From CAYSWH01 sp964434775 (lineage in GTDB: Bacteria > Patescibacteriota > JACMRA01): DNA of 64,000 nucleotides. A program made the position numbers and the translations under genes. The stretch lies in the NCBI GenBank assembly GCA_964434775.1, contig CAYSWH010000001.1, forward strand, positions 1 through 64,000, written 5' to 3'. Under the pieces are notes generated by a model, which was given only the letters and a program-made list of their open reading frames with translations, was not told the origin of the DNA and made no database searches. Of the stretch, positions 8,561 to 16,663 are shown in pieces; the first letter of the stretch is position 1; each line of letters begins with the position of its first letter.

Positions 8561-8680
8561 AAATGTAATTGTTAAGTAAATTACTCCCTAACTGCACCGA
8601 ATTTTAGGAAGTTCTAAAAGATTACACTATAATTATAATTCTGGCAAGGGCAAGTTTATTGAAGGGTAAGCTCACTTTTT

Positions 8681-9181
8681 TCAAGAATAATCTTTCCCGA
8701 TACAATTGAGACCTTTACGTAAGAAGTAATTATTATTATCAATATAAACTTTGCAATATTCAGGATACTTCTTAAGAACAAAACCCAAAACCTCCTCTGC
8801 AATCCAAAATTCGATTTTTTCTGAATAATTCCAACCCAATTTTTGAAATCCGTTTCCAAATGCAAAGGCATTATTCATAGACCAAAATGCTTTAACTATT
8901 TCCGAGGAATCTTCAAAGTCATCATAATCACAGGTTTCATCAAAAAAGAAAAAGGCTTGAGGTAGAGAGATTCTCAAAGCATCAACTTCACCGGAACCTC
9001 CTCCAACCAGCAAGTCTCCATTTTTTCCGTCGAAATCAGGTTCATTCATAGGAATATCTTGCTCCAAAAAATACAAGGCAATTACTTTTTTATCAGATGA
9101 GTCGATGTTAACAAAATTGTAATTTGAAGGACACCTAATAAATCCAATGTGTGAATGTTTATACTGATCAATAGCTGACAT
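8681..9181 (-). CDS. Hypothetical protein
   Basis: 166-aa soluble acidic protein that I do not recognise. Notable stretches are GDLLVGGGSGEVDALRISLP (glycine-rich turn, residues about 58-77), AFWSMNNAFAFGNGF and KIEFWIAEEVLGFVLKKYP. The overall look is like small single-domain immunity or SMI1-like proteins, but this is an impression only. No signal peptide or membrane segment is visible. It is a monocistronic minus-strand gene between the RRM gene and the small membrane protein. Confidence 0.6.
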   Translation of the reverse strand: MSAIDQYKHSHIGFIRCPSNYNFVNIDSSDKKVIALYFLEQDIPMNEPDFDGKNGDLLVGGGSGEVDALRISLPQAFFFFDETCDYDDFEDSSEIVKAFWSMNNAFAFGNGFQKLGWNYSEKIEFWIAEEVLGFVLKKYPEYCKVYIDNNNYFLRKGLNCIGKDYS

Positions 9182-9312
9182 TAAAATTCACTTAATTAGA
9201 TTAAAACAATTAGAAGTCAACCTCTCCTTGATAAACAATATTTCCTATCGCTTGGATCTTACTATCATAATAATACTTTTGTACAAACATATGACCTTTC
9301 TTATCTCCTTTT

Positions 9313-9600
9313 CTAAAGATATCCAATGATTAATTTAATTAAGATTGCTCCTAAAATTGTCAAGAAAGCAGTAACAGGAATAGTCATTAACTGCAATGCA
9401 AATTTTTCCAAGCCTAGCATTTTGAAAGCTTTCATCTGAAACAATGACGGTAAACGTAATTTTGTCAGTGGAGTAGCCACAAATCCGGCAAACGAAGAAA
9501 GAACAATCAACACAAACCAAGGGAGAGCTAAATTTTCATGAAATTGCCCTAATTGATAAGACAGAGTAAACGAAAAAAAGACCGAAACAATAGCTACCAC
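9313..9600 (-). CDS. Small integral membrane protein
   Basis: 95-aa hydrophobic protein with about three transmembrane segments (residues about 1-20, 25-45 and 68-93). No family recognised. The start is a GTG at 9600, and an in-frame stop lies a few codons upstream, so the N-terminus may be truncated or misjudged. It is divergent from the sigma-factor gene, 48 bp away. Confidence 0.5.
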   Translation of the reverse strand: MVAIVSVFFSFTLSYQLGQFHENLALPWFVLIVLSSFAGFVATPLTKLRLPSLFQMKAFKMLGLEKFALQLMTIPVTAFLTILGAILIKLIIGYL

Positions 9601-9648
9601 TATTGAAGCAAGGTATTTTCACAAAAAATATCAAATTTCTATCAATAA

Positions 9649-10326
9649 ATGAAATATTTTTCAACAAATTTCGTATATTTTTATAGGCAGGTAATAAATA
9701 AATACATACTGCCTACGTTTTGCAATTTTATTGACAAAAAATTGGTGACATATTCTACTGCAGTAGTGAATCTTTCTGAAAATTCCAGCGACCAAGAAGT
9801 AGTCAAGGCTGTGCTATCCGGAGATAAGCAGAATTTTGCCTTGCTTATGGAGAGATACGAAAGAGTAATTATTGCTTATGTACTCCCAATGGTCAATTAC
9901 AACAAGCATGATACTGAAGACATTTGCAGTAATGTCTGGATTAAAGTATATCAAAAGTTGGATAGCTATAATCCAAATTATAAATTTTTATCTTGGATTT
10001 ACCAAATTAGCCGAAATGTTTGTATCGATCATCTCAGGAAGAATATAAAAAAAGAAATCAGCGTAGATTTGCAAGAGCCGATTTATGAAGAAATGATTAA
10101 AGAAGAAAATGAAGATTTATGTACTCACGGCGAACTCGCTAAAATACTCGACGAATTAAACCCGCTTGATCGGGACCTATTGATTTTAAAGTACCTCCAA
10201 GGATACAGTGTCACCGAAATCGGAGAAATGCAAAAGCTTAAACCTTCTCAAGTTTCTGTTAAGCTAACTAGAGCAAAGGACAGGGCTCAAAAACTAGTTC
10301 ACAAACTTTATCCCAGATTTAATTAA
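9649..10326 (+). CDS. Sigma-70 family (ECF-type) RNA polymerase sigma factor
   Basis: Directs RNA polymerase to a specific promoter set. Region 2 is clear: the DTEDICSNVWIKVYQKL helix and FLSWIYQISRNVCIDHLRK (about residues 85-126). Region 4 is LDRDLLILKYLQGYSVTEIGEM..LKPSQVSVKLTRAK with its helix-turn-helix near the C-terminus. From the ATG the protein is 225 aa, about 35-40 residues longer than usual; the extra N-terminus is hydrophobic and unlike sigma factors. A GTG at 9766 would start directly before SDQEVVKAVLSGD and give about 186 aa, which may be the true start. The next gene, 2 bp downstream, is a probable anti-sigma factor. Confidence 0.9.
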   Translation: MKYFSTNFVYFYRQVINKYILPTFCNFIDKKLVTYSTAVVNLSENSSDQEVVKAVLSGDKQNFALLMERYERVIIAYVLPMVNYNKHDTEDICSNVWIKVYQKLDSYNPNYKFLSWIYQISRNVCIDHLRKNIKKEISVDLQEPIYEEMIKEENEDLCTHGELAKILDELNPLDRDLLILKYLQGYSVTEIGEMQKLKPSQVSVKLTRAKDRAQKLVHKLYPRFN

Positions 10327-10328
10327 TT

Positions 10329-11042
10329 ATGACTAAAATTCCAACTTCTAGGCTTCAAGAAGAAATAAGAACCTCTGTAAGGCAGGGAGTTATGGAATTT
10401 GTAGCAAACAATCCCGTTCCTCAGAAACAACAACCACTTTGGCAAAGAATTTTAATTTGGGCCGGAGTCTTGCTTGTTTTAAGTGTAGGGTTCTGGCTGA
10501 CTTCTGTATTTATTTATCAGATTACAACCAATTCGGTTTTGGCGGACTTTGTAGGCTGGTCTTTTCAGGGAATAGTCTGGATTTGGTTCCCGGAAACATT
10601 GGTTTTGGGGTTATTTTGTTTTATTCTAGGTTTTATCATAAAAAGATTGGATAAGATCACCACATCTAAATTTGCCAACTTTGCCTTTGCTCTTCTCTTA
10701 TTGCTTGGTTTAATTCCTTCAACTCTTCTAATCGATAATCCGTCTGTGGTAGCAGAAAACGAGACCTACACCGACTGGTTATTGGCTGATTATAGACTTA
10801 CAATTAGAGATCAGTATGTAGATATTCTTTCGGAAAAGGGTGAATTTTACGGAGCGGTAGCAAGCACTAAAACTGAAAACAACAAAATAATCATTGATAT
10901 CGACCATGGCGGAGCCGTTAAAACTTTTTCCATTCCCAAAGAAAATGACCCGGGAATTCAGTCCGGCGATCTATTATGGTTAAAGTATGAAACGCAAAAC
11001 GGTGAGAAGGTAGTTACTGACTTTAAGTTAATTAAGTTATAG
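10329..11042 (+). CDS. Membrane protein, probable anti-sigma factor
   Basis: 237-aa protein with a cytoplasmic N-terminus of about 38 residues, three or four transmembrane segments (about 40-62, 74-88, 89-104 and 115-135) and a C-terminal extracytoplasmic domain of about 100 residues. No zinc-binding HxxxCxxC motif is present. The role is inferred from position: it begins 2 bp after the sigma-factor stop, the classic layout of a sigma/anti-sigma pair, and its topology fits a sensor that holds the sigma factor at the membrane. No direct family match recognised. Confidence 0.6.
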   Translation: MTKIPTSRLQEEIRTSVRQGVMEFVANNPVPQKQQPLWQRILIWAGVLLVLSVGFWLTSVFIYQITTNSVLADFVGWSFQGIVWIWFPETLVLGLFCFILGFIIKRLDKITTSKFANFAFALLLLLGLIPSTLLIDNPSVVAENETYTDWLLADYRLTIRDQYVDILSEKGEFYGAVASTKTENNKIIIDIDHGGAVKTFSIPKENDPGIQSGDLLWLKYETQNGEKVVTDFKLIKL

Positions 11043-11119
11043 TTTAGCAGCAATCCCGGTTATAAATAAGTTTTTTCTAGGTTGCCTGAATTAAGTTCGT
11101 TAGGATGAATAAATAATAA

Positions 11120-12304
11120 TCAATTCTCAACCTCGACCACTTGAAAACCGTTTTTTTGGTCTACTGTAACTATTCGAAGGTGGCCGCCAAATTCTACTTT
11201 TCCTTCCAGAACAAAGGTTCTTGGGTTTATTTGTGTAGGTAAGTTTTCCAGATTACGGTGACCATGGATTTGATAAGTATTTTTATCAGTGTTTTCCAAA
11301 AAGTTTTGGTTGATTTTTGAAACATCGTGGTAGCCCCCCACCCCGCGGATTAGTTGCCTACTTTGAATCAAGTGTAGATCCTGAGGAAGAGACGGCAAAC
11401 CTCCGTGTGTAACTAAAACTGTTTTTCCGTAGTAATTATACAACACTACTTCTTGCAACTTGTGGCTGAAGTCTTTTACTTGCGTTTTGGAGATTTTTGC
11501 AGCTTCCAGCTGTGATTTTGTTCCCGGAATAAAGTCTCGACTGAATATTTCATAATTGTTAGCCCAACGCCAAAGGTGAGCTTCGTGATTTCCTTCCAAA
11601 AAAATAATATTAGGTTTTTCTTTTAAACCAAGGACATACTCCATCACTAAATGATTTTCCTTGCCCCGATCACAGTAATCCCCGAGAAAAATATACAGCT
11701 CATCTTCTTTTATTCCCCCGGTTTCATCAAAATATTTTTTAAGAGGAGCAAAACATCCTTGCAGATCACCAATATGATGAATCTTTCTATACTTTTCAAA
11801 ATCTTGCTGTAAAGAACCAAAAAACTGTCCAAATTCTTGTGGTCTGATTACCTCTAACCAGTTGGGCAGTATTTGTTGTTTAATTTTTTTATAAATACTC
11901 TTTATTGCCTCATCCGGTACATGCTTAAATTCCGGTCGCTGCTTATTGTTTTGTAAGCACTCGCTTAAAGTAACCTCAGAAAAGTCTAAGCAAAAAACCT
12001 TATAGCGATAGGTATCTACCAAATTTTTGTATATATTAATCTCATTATCTTGTGAATGCGTAGCATCAATGACAATAAAATCCCCTCTTTGCATTTTACG
12101 TTCCAAAATATTGAGAAGAAGTTCAATTATTTCTTTATTATTATCTTGAGAGATTCTTTTGTGACCTTCATAATCCAAAAATGGTGATTCCAATAAAATC
12201 CTTAAGTTGTCTTTGGACAAAGAATAGGGCAATAACCCGCTTTCTTGGAGAAAATGTGATTTACCGGAACCGGGAGTCCCACGCAACAAAATCAAATACC
12301 TCAT
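11120..12304 (-). CDS. Pnkp-like polynucleotide kinase and metallophosphatase, no ligase domain
   Basis: Two-domain 394-aa enzyme. The N-terminal P-loop kinase has RGTPGSGKS (8-16), DATHSQDN and a lid NNKQRPEFKHVPDEAI as in bacterial polynucleotide kinases. The C-terminal calcineurin-type phosphatase has GDLQGC (Asp180, Gln182), GDYCDRG (Asp209), GNHE (Asn239, His240), VTHGG (His300) and IHGHRN (His347, His349). The order matches the first two domains of bacterial Pnkp RNA-repair enzymes, which heal 5'-OH and 3'-phosphate ends. The third, adenylyltransferase domain is absent, and no Hen1 or ligase is nearby. The first metal motif is normally DxH; here His is Gln182. Healing-only repair is inferred. 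Confidence 0.82.
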   Translation of the reverse strand: MRYLILLRGTPGSGKSHFLQESGLLPYSLSKDNLRILLESPFLDYEGHKRISQDNNKEIIELLLNILERKMQRGDFIVIDATHSQDNEINIYKNLVDTYRYKVFCLDFSEVTLSECLQNNKQRPEFKHVPDEAIKSIYKKIKQQILPNWLEVIRPQEFGQFFGSLQQDFEKYRKIHHIGDLQGCFAPLKKYFDETGGIKEDELYIFLGDYCDRGKENHLVMEYVLGLKEKPNIIFLEGNHEAHLWRWANNYEIFSRDFIPGTKSQLEAAKISKTQVKDFSHKLQEVVLYNYYGKTVLVTHGGLPSLPQDLHLIQSRQLIRGVGGYHDVSKINQNFLENTDKNTYQIHGHRNLENLPTQINPRTFVLEGKVEFGGHLRIVTVDQKNGFQVVEVEN

Positions 12305-12348
12305 AAACTAAGGTTTACAGGAAGAATAGAAAAAGACAACCCAAAAAT

Positions 12349-13131
12349 TTATTCAACAATATTACCCATCTTTTCAAGTCTATCTTTAGCCGGTTGAACC
12401 TCTCTACCTCCAAGATCCAAGTCTCCGCCACAAAAGTCTTTAATATTAGAAGGCAAGTGCTCTCCCCCGGTGGAAGAATATGAAAGAACTTTTATCGTAT
12501 CAGCACCAAAAACTTCGTTTTCAAGAACCACAAAACATGGGTTCTCACCTTCACCGTTATAGTTTTGAGACAGTTCCTCTCTTGAAAACTCGGTTTTGCT
12601 GGTTTTTTTAGTAATTTCCAGAGATTTCTCGTCCAGCTTACCAAGTATCTTTGAGTTTTTAATATGCTCTATTTCATCAGGATAGGCTACTTTCATTACA
12701 CCCAAATCCTGTCCGCAATTAAATCTTCCCCTGGAAGCCACATGCCAGCCAACCTCAGAAGTTCCGATTTTCCATTGTCTGGATTTTTCCAGTTCGTAAA
12801 CCAAACCGTCCAAGCTAACGTAACACTTGTTTTTGGATTTGCCGTCATTCTTTTCGATTTTTTCTAAAGAAAAAGTTTTTTCCGGTATGTTTAATTCTTG
12901 CTCTTTAGCCCCCGCTGCTTCTGAGCTTGTTCCGTTTAAAGCCTGAAAAGAAAAGTAGGCACCGGCAACCGCCAAAGTAGTGGCTATTAAGATGCCTGCG
13001 AATAATAGAGGTGAATGTTGTGATTTGTTTTTTTTTATTTTAGGATCAGTTTCGATATTTTTTGAATGCTTAGCTGTCTCAACTTTATCCTCTTTTTTTT
13101 GCTCTGACTTTATTTCTAATTTTTCTGACAT
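12349..13131 (-). CDS. Membrane-anchored protein with two internal repeats, possibly cytochrome-b5-like
   Basis: 260 aa: a charged lysine-rich cytoplasmic N-terminus (1-40), one transmembrane segment (about 41-66), then an extracytoplasmic region with two related units, NKCYVSLDGLVYEL...FNCGQDLG and NPCFVVLENEVFGAD...FCGGDLDLG. The pattern (C-h-V-h-L-x-x-x-V-h ... C-G-x-D-L) resembles the start and end of the cytochrome-b5-like fold (VxIDGKVYDV ... GxDAT), without evident haem histidines. Each unit has two cysteines, perhaps a disulfide. This family suggestion is mine and tentative. It lies between the Pnkp-like and acid-phosphatase genes on the same strand. Confidence 0.6.
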   Translation of the reverse strand: MSEKLEIKSEQKKEDKVETAKHSKNIETDPKIKKNKSQHSPLLFAGILIATTLAVAGAYFSFQALNGTSSEAAGAKEQELNIPEKTFSLEKIEKNDGKSKNKCYVSLDGLVYELEKSRQWKIGTSEVGWHVASRGRFNCGQDLGVMKVAYPDEIEHIKNSKILGKLDEKSLEITKKTSKTEFSREELSQNYNGEGENPCFVVLENEVFGADTIKVLSYSSTGGEHLPSNIKDFCGGDLDLGGREVQPAKDRLEKMGNIVE

Positions 13132-13253
13132 ATTTATATTTATATTGCCTTATTTATATTGCCTTATTTTTGTTTTATTTTAGATAAGTATAATCTAGCT
13201 TATACAGAATGTCAAATATAGCCAAAAACCTTATTTAAATCAAGTTTATATGA

Positions 13254-14336
13254 TTATTTTGTAAGAGTTTTCTCAAATACAACCTCCCCTTCTTCATTAA
13301 CAAATTGAAAATTCAATTCATTCAAGGAAACAGCCTTGAGTACCCCAAAACCGAACATTGTTTGTCCGAATTCAACTTTTTCGTTATTTTCCTTTCCTTC
13401 TTCATTCATAGGATGTAGTTTCCCTCCGCCACCACCGGAAATAATTTGCTTGGCAATACAATCTTCTCCTCCATTGATATTAATGAATTCCAAAGCATGA
13501 GAATGACCGGCAGCATAAATATCTGCCTGTTGACAGACTACTTCCCGCAAGTCTTCTTTTGGTCTCCAAAGAGCATCTTGATGTTTTTGTGTGTGGGTGG
13601 CTATAGGCCTATGACCAACCACTATCTTCCACTTACCATCTTGATCTTTTGTCATTTCTTCTTTTAGCCAATCAAGCTGAGATGGATCATCTTCCATAGT
13701 TTCCGTGTCTGTAATATAGAAGTTAATTGATGGTTCCTCTCTGTGAACATATGATTTGGCCGGCATGTAGAATTTATCAGATTTACCGCTATTAGCATAA
13801 TCTACTACACAATCGGCACATCCCCAATAGTCATGATTCCCGAGTGACATATAAAAAGGCATATCCATCTTACTGTAGGGAATCTCAAATTTATAATCCA
13901 TTTGAGGATCGTCCGCAGAACTGATTCCGTTATCGTAGATAATATCTCCGACATGAATCATAGCAGTGCAGTCATTTTCCTGACAATACTTGGTAAAAGA
14001 CCTAGCCATTCTATACTGGCCCTCATTTCCGGTACCGGTATCTCCTGTTATAATATAAGTTTGAGCATCAGGTTTGGACTCTACTACCTCCAAGTCATTG
14101 ATATAGGATTCAAATTGTTTGGCCTCTTCCGGGGAATAGATTGCATTATTAATGTTATACAGATTTTGTGCCTCTTCGTCTAATTCCAACTCAGGTTTTT
14201 CCCTGACAACCTCTTCTTGGTCATCTTTACCCTCATCTCCTTGAGAGTAGGAAATAAAAACAAAAGCCGAAGCAAAAACCAGCACGAAAATCCCTAGAAA
14301 AAGGGCAATATTTTTGGTAGTAAACAGATTATTCAT
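13254..14336 (-). CDS. Anchored metallophosphoesterase, purple-acid-phosphatase type
   Basis: 360-aa protein with an N-terminal signal anchor (about residues 10-30), an acidic linker, and a calcineurin-like phosphoesterase domain. Metal ligand motifs are ITGDTGTG (D), HVGDIIYDNG (D..Y), SLGNHDYW (NH), VVGHRPIATH (H) and AAGHSHALE (HxH). The GDxxY pattern and the GNHDYWG motif are typical of tartrate-resistant/purple acid phosphatases. It probably hydrolyses phosphate esters outside the membrane. Two cysteines in WGCADCV may stabilise the exported fold. It is the first gene of a minus-strand run followed by the repeat protein and the Pnkp-like gene. Confidence 0.88.
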   Translation of the reverse strand: MNNLFTTKNIALFLGIFVLVFASAFVFISYSQGDEGKDDQEEVVREKPELELDEEAQNLYNINNAIYSPEEAKQFESYINDLEVVESKPDAQTYIITGDTGTGNEGQYRMARSFTKYCQENDCTAMIHVGDIIYDNGISSADDPQMDYKFEIPYSKMDMPFYMSLGNHDYWGCADCVVDYANSGKSDKFYMPAKSYVHREEPSINFYITDTETMEDDPSQLDWLKEEMTKDQDGKWKIVVGHRPIATHTQKHQDALWRPKEDLREVVCQQADIYAAGHSHALEFININGGEDCIAKQIISGGGGGKLHPMNEEGKENNEKVEFGQTMFGFGVLKAVSLNELNFQFVNEEGEVVFEKTLTK

Positions 14337-14787
14337 ATTTAATTATTATTATAATAATCCGGAGATTACAAAATTTACTAATATTTGTAAAGTACAAATT
14401 TACCCTATTTCTCTTATCTCGCATTTTTTCGTTTCAATTTTCTCTACTGGTCAATATAGTTTTTCTCAAAAAAAACAATTGGAAGGAACCTCGATAATAA
14501 TTCCTTCAAAATCTACCAAAACTCTGCCTTCCCATAATAGACTTATAAATTTAGTCAAAGTACATTTTTCAAGAAAACAGGTTTCTTTTTCCCTACAATT
14601 AAACTATAAACATCCCTAGTAATTCTATAAAATCACCCTTCTTCCAGTCCCCTGCCGTAAGATTCCCTTCTCCCAAGGTACTCGCTTTTCTTATATGAAT
14701 CTTCACTCACACTCAATCAATTATTAAATAATAAGACAAGCTTAAGTAATTGACAACCTTTCAAACGAATATTTTTCTTTATAAATT
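14337..14787. other. Intergenic region without a recognised gene
   Basis: About 450 bp of AT-rich sequence between divergent genes. An open frame at 14314-14619 on the plus strand overlaps the start of the phosphatase gene and has no protein-like character. I see no terminator, RNA gene or repeat; promoters of the two divergent genes should lie here but none is convincing. Confidence 0.5.
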
Positions 14788-15276
14788 ATGCCTCGTCCAA
14801 AGGATAAAACTCAACTGCTTGAACTGAGTCAACAAAATTTTGAGAAGCTTTTAGATTTAGTTTCTCAGCTTGATGCTAAAGCAATTGAAAAAACGGGGGC
14901 TTGTGAGGAATGGTCGGTAAAAGACATTTTAGCTCACCTACATGCCTGGCATTTGATGGCTCTGGAGTGGCACAAAAAGGGAATGAAAGAAGGAAAAGCT
15001 GATTTTTTACCTGAGGGCTTCACTTGGAAGGATACACCCAAACTTAACGAAGAAATTTACCAAAAGTACAAAGATAGCAATTTTCAAGATACTCTGAAGA
15101 AGTTCAAAGATTCTCACAAAGATATTACAAATGTTATTCAAAAACATACTGACAAGGAACTTTTTACCAAAAAATACTACAAATTTACCGGTTCCACTTC
15201 CTTAGGTGCCTATCTAATCTCCGCTACTTCCAGTCATTATGATTGGGCAATTAGCCTTATCAAGAAATTATCTTGA
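14788..15276 (+). CDS. ClbS/DfsB family four-helix-bundle protein
   Basis: 162-aa protein of the DinB-like superfamily. It starts with the family hallmark MPRPKDKTQLLELSQQNF, followed by EEWSVKDILAHLHAWHLMALEWHKKG and ends with the conserved histidine in TSSHYDWAISLIKKL. ClbS hydrolyses the cyclopropane warhead of colibactin and protects the producer; most family members are of unknown substrate. No colibactin-like biosynthesis genes are visible here, so a stand-alone detoxification or hydrolase role is all that can be inferred. It is a single gene ending in TGA, which shows TGA is a stop in this genome. Confidence 0.9.
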   Translation: MPRPKDKTQLLELSQQNFEKLLDLVSQLDAKAIEKTGACEEWSVKDILAHLHAWHLMALEWHKKGMKEGKADFLPEGFTWKDTPKLNEEIYQKYKDSNFQDTLKKFKDSHKDITNVIQKHTDKELFTKKYYKFTGSTSLGAYLISATSSHYDWAISLIKKLS

Positions 15277-15334
15277 TTTATTAACTCTCAGTCACTCAAC
15301 TTTTTTTGATTGATTTAGAATGCTTCGCAAAGTA

Positions 15335-15610
15335 TAGTCGGATCCGAACATAACCTATACACCTGTCACGGTGAACTTGTTTTGACATCTCTTCGAATAG
15401 ATCCTGAAATAACAATTGTCATTCCGAACTCGTTTCGGAATCCCTTCAAAGATAGATCCTGAAATAAATTCAGGATGAAGGGTCGGTTTTGGTTTTCAGG
15501 ATGACAAGGTTGCAAATTCGGGACAACAAGGTTGTAAATTCAGGATGACCACTTGGTAAGTGACGGAGTAAAATTTGGAAATGTCTGGGTTAAGAGGGGG
15601 TGGCTATATA
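15335..15610 (+). repeat. MITE-like intergenic repeat, copy 1
   Basis: Full-length copy of a family found five times in this window (15.3, 36.4, 40.9, 44.1 and 49.6 kb). It begins TATAGTCGGATCCGAA near 15334, contains a CCTGTCACGG block, palindromic CCTGAAATAAATTCAGG, several GGATGAC units and ends GGGGGTGGCTATA. The outer TATAG..CTATA form a short terminal inverted repeat. No coding capacity. It lies between the ClbS-like gene and the convergent secreted-protein gene. Confidence 0.85.
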
Positions 15611-15639
15611 AAGTAATTCAGTCTTATCTAAAAGAATAA

Positions 15640-15660
15640 AAAAAGAACCGGAAACTCCGG
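15640..15660 (-). terminator. Intrinsic terminator of the secreted-protein gene
   Basis: Stem CCGGA/TCCGG (15648-15652 with 15656-15660) followed on the minus strand by TTCTTTTTTT. It lies about 30 bp after the stop of the gene at 15692-16369. Confidence 0.7.
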
Positions 15661-15691
15661 CCCTTCAATTATCAAATCTTTGTTAGACTCT

Positions 15692-16369
15692 TTAACTATT
15701 TTCTTTTCTAAGCTTTCTAGTAAGAAATACCAGACCTAGCCCGGCAGTAACCAAGCTGCTGCCTAATAAAACTTGATTTTCAATCGGAAGATCCAGTGTG
15801 TCTAGAGCTCCTGTTCTAATTATTGGTGCACACCCTGAAGCTGAAACCCCGAGTTGTGTGGCCCCTTGAGGCAAAGTAAGCTCAAATGTCTGGTAACCGT
15901 CACCGGTTGAAACACCTGAAGGAACAGAAACTTGTTGCATTGGAGAAAAGGCGTAAACCGTAACTTCGCTACATGTCTCACGAATTTTCAGAGTAGTGGT
16001 AATTGAAACCTGGCTGAGATCGACCCCCGTGGAAGTAATGCTGTATCCGGCAATAAAATCTCCACCCGGAAGTGAACTAGGTAAATCTGATTCACCGATT
16101 AAAGTAAAAACAATGTCACCACTACCGGCTCCAGGCTCAGAAATAATGGTAACGGCATCTAAACCGGCAACTATATCGTATTCAGTAACTGTTTGCCCGT
16201 CCTCAACATAAACTGAACCGGTTGTATTGCCCGGCGGAAGAATTCCGGAATCCGCAGAACCGTTGTCACCATACTGAGCATTAACGGGTAGACCACCAAA
16301 GATCGCCGCCAATAATCCACATACAGACAATATAGTAAGCGAAAAAAGTTTAATTTTATTATAAGTCAT
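15692..16369 (-). CDS. Secreted, C-terminally anchored surface protein
   Basis: 225 aa with an N-terminal signal peptide (KLFSLTILSVCGLLAAIFGG, cleavage probably near VNAQYG), a Ser/Thr/Gly-rich beta-type ectodomain of about 160 residues, and a C-terminal hydrophobic segment (VLLGSSLVTAGLGLVFLTRKL) with a basic tail. This resembles the sorting-signal layout, but there is no LPxTG; NQVLLG precedes the segment. Two ectodomain cysteines (ETCSEV, SGCAP) may pair. A consensus promoter and a terminator flank it, so it is probably a well-expressed monocistronic envelope protein. Function unknown. Confidence 0.75.
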   Translation of the reverse strand: MTYNKIKLFSLTILSVCGLLAAIFGGLPVNAQYGDNGSADSGILPPGNTTGSVYVEDGQTVTEYDIVAGLDAVTIISEPGAGSGDIVFTLIGESDLPSSLPGGDFIAGYSITSTGVDLSQVSITTTLKIRETCSEVTVYAFSPMQQVSVPSGVSTGDGYQTFELTLPQGATQLGVSASGCAPIIRTGALDTLDLPIENQVLLGSSLVTAGLGLVFLTRKLRKENS

Positions 16370-16420
16370 ACAAATTGATTTGTCTTAAATACTAAATATA
16401 ATTCATTAATATATGTGGGT

Positions 16421-16449
16421 AGTATATACACAATTTTAGCAATTGTCAA
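16421..16449 (-). promoter_or_regulatory. Near-consensus promoter of the secreted-protein gene
   Basis: On the minus strand TTGACA (16449-16444) and TATACT (16426-16421) are separated by exactly 17 bp. The transcript would begin near 16414, giving a leader of about 45 nt before the ATG at 16369. Confidence 0.75.
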
Positions 16450-16663
16450 TTTTTTAATTATAACGACTCTTTAATACATTATATTGCTTTCTATTGATCA
16501 AATAAGGCCAAATAAAAATCTAATATATTATTAAATTAAACAGTTTACATATTAAGTATTAAATCCTGCTTTACAAATTTTTATTGCTAGGTAATAAATT
16601 CTTCACAAATTAAACCTAAAATCAATAAAAGGTTGGTCTTACCCGGCAGGAGTCAAAATTGAT

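Noticed and set aside
9731..9756. TTGACA followed by TATTCT inside the N-terminal coding part of the sigma gene
   Set aside because: Spacer is only 14 bp, too short for a normal promoter, though it would fit a later translation start.
13131..13170. Short direct repeat TTATATTGCCTTATTTATATTG upstream of the two-repeat protein
   Set aside because: Two copies of a 14-bp AT-rich unit; no evidence that it is a regulatory site.
14314..14619. Plus-strand open frame of 101 codons
   Set aside because: Overlaps the start of the phosphatase gene and has no protein-like pattern.
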